A stretch of 13,855 bases of DNA, from assembly GCA_025922715.1 (NCBI GenBank), contig JAICHH010000036.1, positions 1 to 13,855 of the forward strand. The letters run 5' to 3'. Positions 13,696 through 13,855 of the stretch are shown in pieces. The notes under the pieces are model-generated. The model was not told the DNA's origin. It searched no databases and saw nothing but the letters and a program-made list of their open reading frames with translations. Within the stretch, counting starts at the first letter, position 1; each line of letters opens with the position of its first letter. The position numbers and the translations under genes are program-made. The DNA comes from Nitrososphaeraceae archaeon. GTDB lineage: Archaea > Thermoproteota > Nitrososphaeria > Nitrososphaerales > Nitrososphaeraceae.

Positions 13696-13855
13696 TTAGT
13701 ATTGTGGCTTTGCTGGTGGATATTTTGGTTTATCATATGAGTCAGCTTGGTATTGTGGCTTTGCTGGTGGATATTTTGGTTTATCATATGAGTCAGCTTG
13801 GTATTGTGGCTTTGCTGGTGGATATTTTGGTTTATCATATGAGTCAGCTTGGTAT
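13696..13855 (-). CDS. C-terminal end of a Tyr/Pro/Lys-rich repeat protein (partial)
   Basis: The visible 52 codons consist of three identical copies of QADSYDKPKYPPAKPQY, preceded by part of another, and end in TAA right after the last Tyr. The gene continues past the right edge, so its start, total repeat number and any signal peptide are unseen. Each 17-residue unit has four Pro, three Tyr and three Lys, giving an extended, unfolded, positively charged chain. In composition it recalls Tyr/Lys/Pro decapeptide repeats of mussel adhesive proteins; this is an analogy, not homology. A surface, cell-wall or matrix role is a guess. Because the unit is a multiple of three, several other frames on both strands are also open. 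The minus frame is preferred for its A/T-ending codons and the stop at the repeat boundary. Confidence 0.6.
   Translation of the reverse strand, partial: YQADSYDKPKYPPAKPQYQADSYDKPKYPPAKPQYQADSYDKPKYPPAKPQY
13700..13852. repeat. Three perfect tandem copies of a 51-base unit
   Basis: Copies lie at 13700-13750, 13751-13801 and 13802-13852, with three bases of a fourth at the window edge. No mismatch is present, including at synonymous positions. That implies recent expansion or continual homogenisation. The period of 51 equals 17 codons. Confidence 0.97.

Noticed and set aside
13700..13855. The 51-base repeats as a CRISPR array
   Set aside because: The copies are directly adjacent with no spacers, and the unit is an exact multiple of three, which fits coding repeats.

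Overview
The window is AT-rich archaeal DNA that reads like an ammonia-oxidising member of the Nitrososphaeria (Thaumarchaeota), possibly a soil-type lineage. This is an inference from gene content: a methylmalonyl-CoA mutase split into separate large and B12-binding subunits with a MeaB GTPase, an archaeal-type NadM, an archaeal-type adenosylhomocysteinase and short AT-rich spacers with TTTATAA-like boxes. No ribosomal RNA or ammonia-oxidation gene is present to settle the taxonomy.

Layout. Positions 1-298 hold no gene I can support. 299-2868 (minus) is meaB followed 17 bases later by the mutase large subunit. The B12-binding small subunit (3047-3475, plus) is divergent across a 178-base promoter region. 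An SPFH/prohibitin-like membrane protein (3593-4681, minus) and ketol-acid reductoisomerase (4801-5799, minus) follow, each with its own TATA-like box. 5800-6307 is a long spacer. 6308-8746 (minus) is a metG-nadM unit ending in a zinc-ribbon reading frame that overlaps the nadM stop but lies one base out of frame with its likely ATG. Adenosylhomocysteinase (8913-10190, minus) lies upstream. A Rieske ferredoxin and cysteinyl-tRNA synthetase form a plus-strand pair (10364-12144). The rest is sparse: an 834-base spacer with one possible 42-residue ORF, a 61-residue four-cysteine protein (12979-13164, minus), a spacer with an 18-base tandem repeat and a perfect 14-base palindrome, and at the right edge the C-terminal end of a gene made of identical 17-residue Tyr/Pro/Lys-rich repeats.

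How the genes work together. The mutase subunits and MeaB interconvert methylmalonyl-CoA and succinyl-CoA. In ammonia-oxidising archaea this is a step of the 3-hydroxypropionate/4-hydroxybutyrate carbon-fixation cycle. IlvC serves branched-chain amino-acid synthesis, NadM makes NAD, AhcY removes S-adenosylhomocysteine, and MetG and CysS charge tRNAs. Most of the window is therefore housekeeping. The less ordinary material is the repeat protein at the right edge, the two small cysteine-rich frames, and two substitutions in AhcY at positions I remember as conserved.
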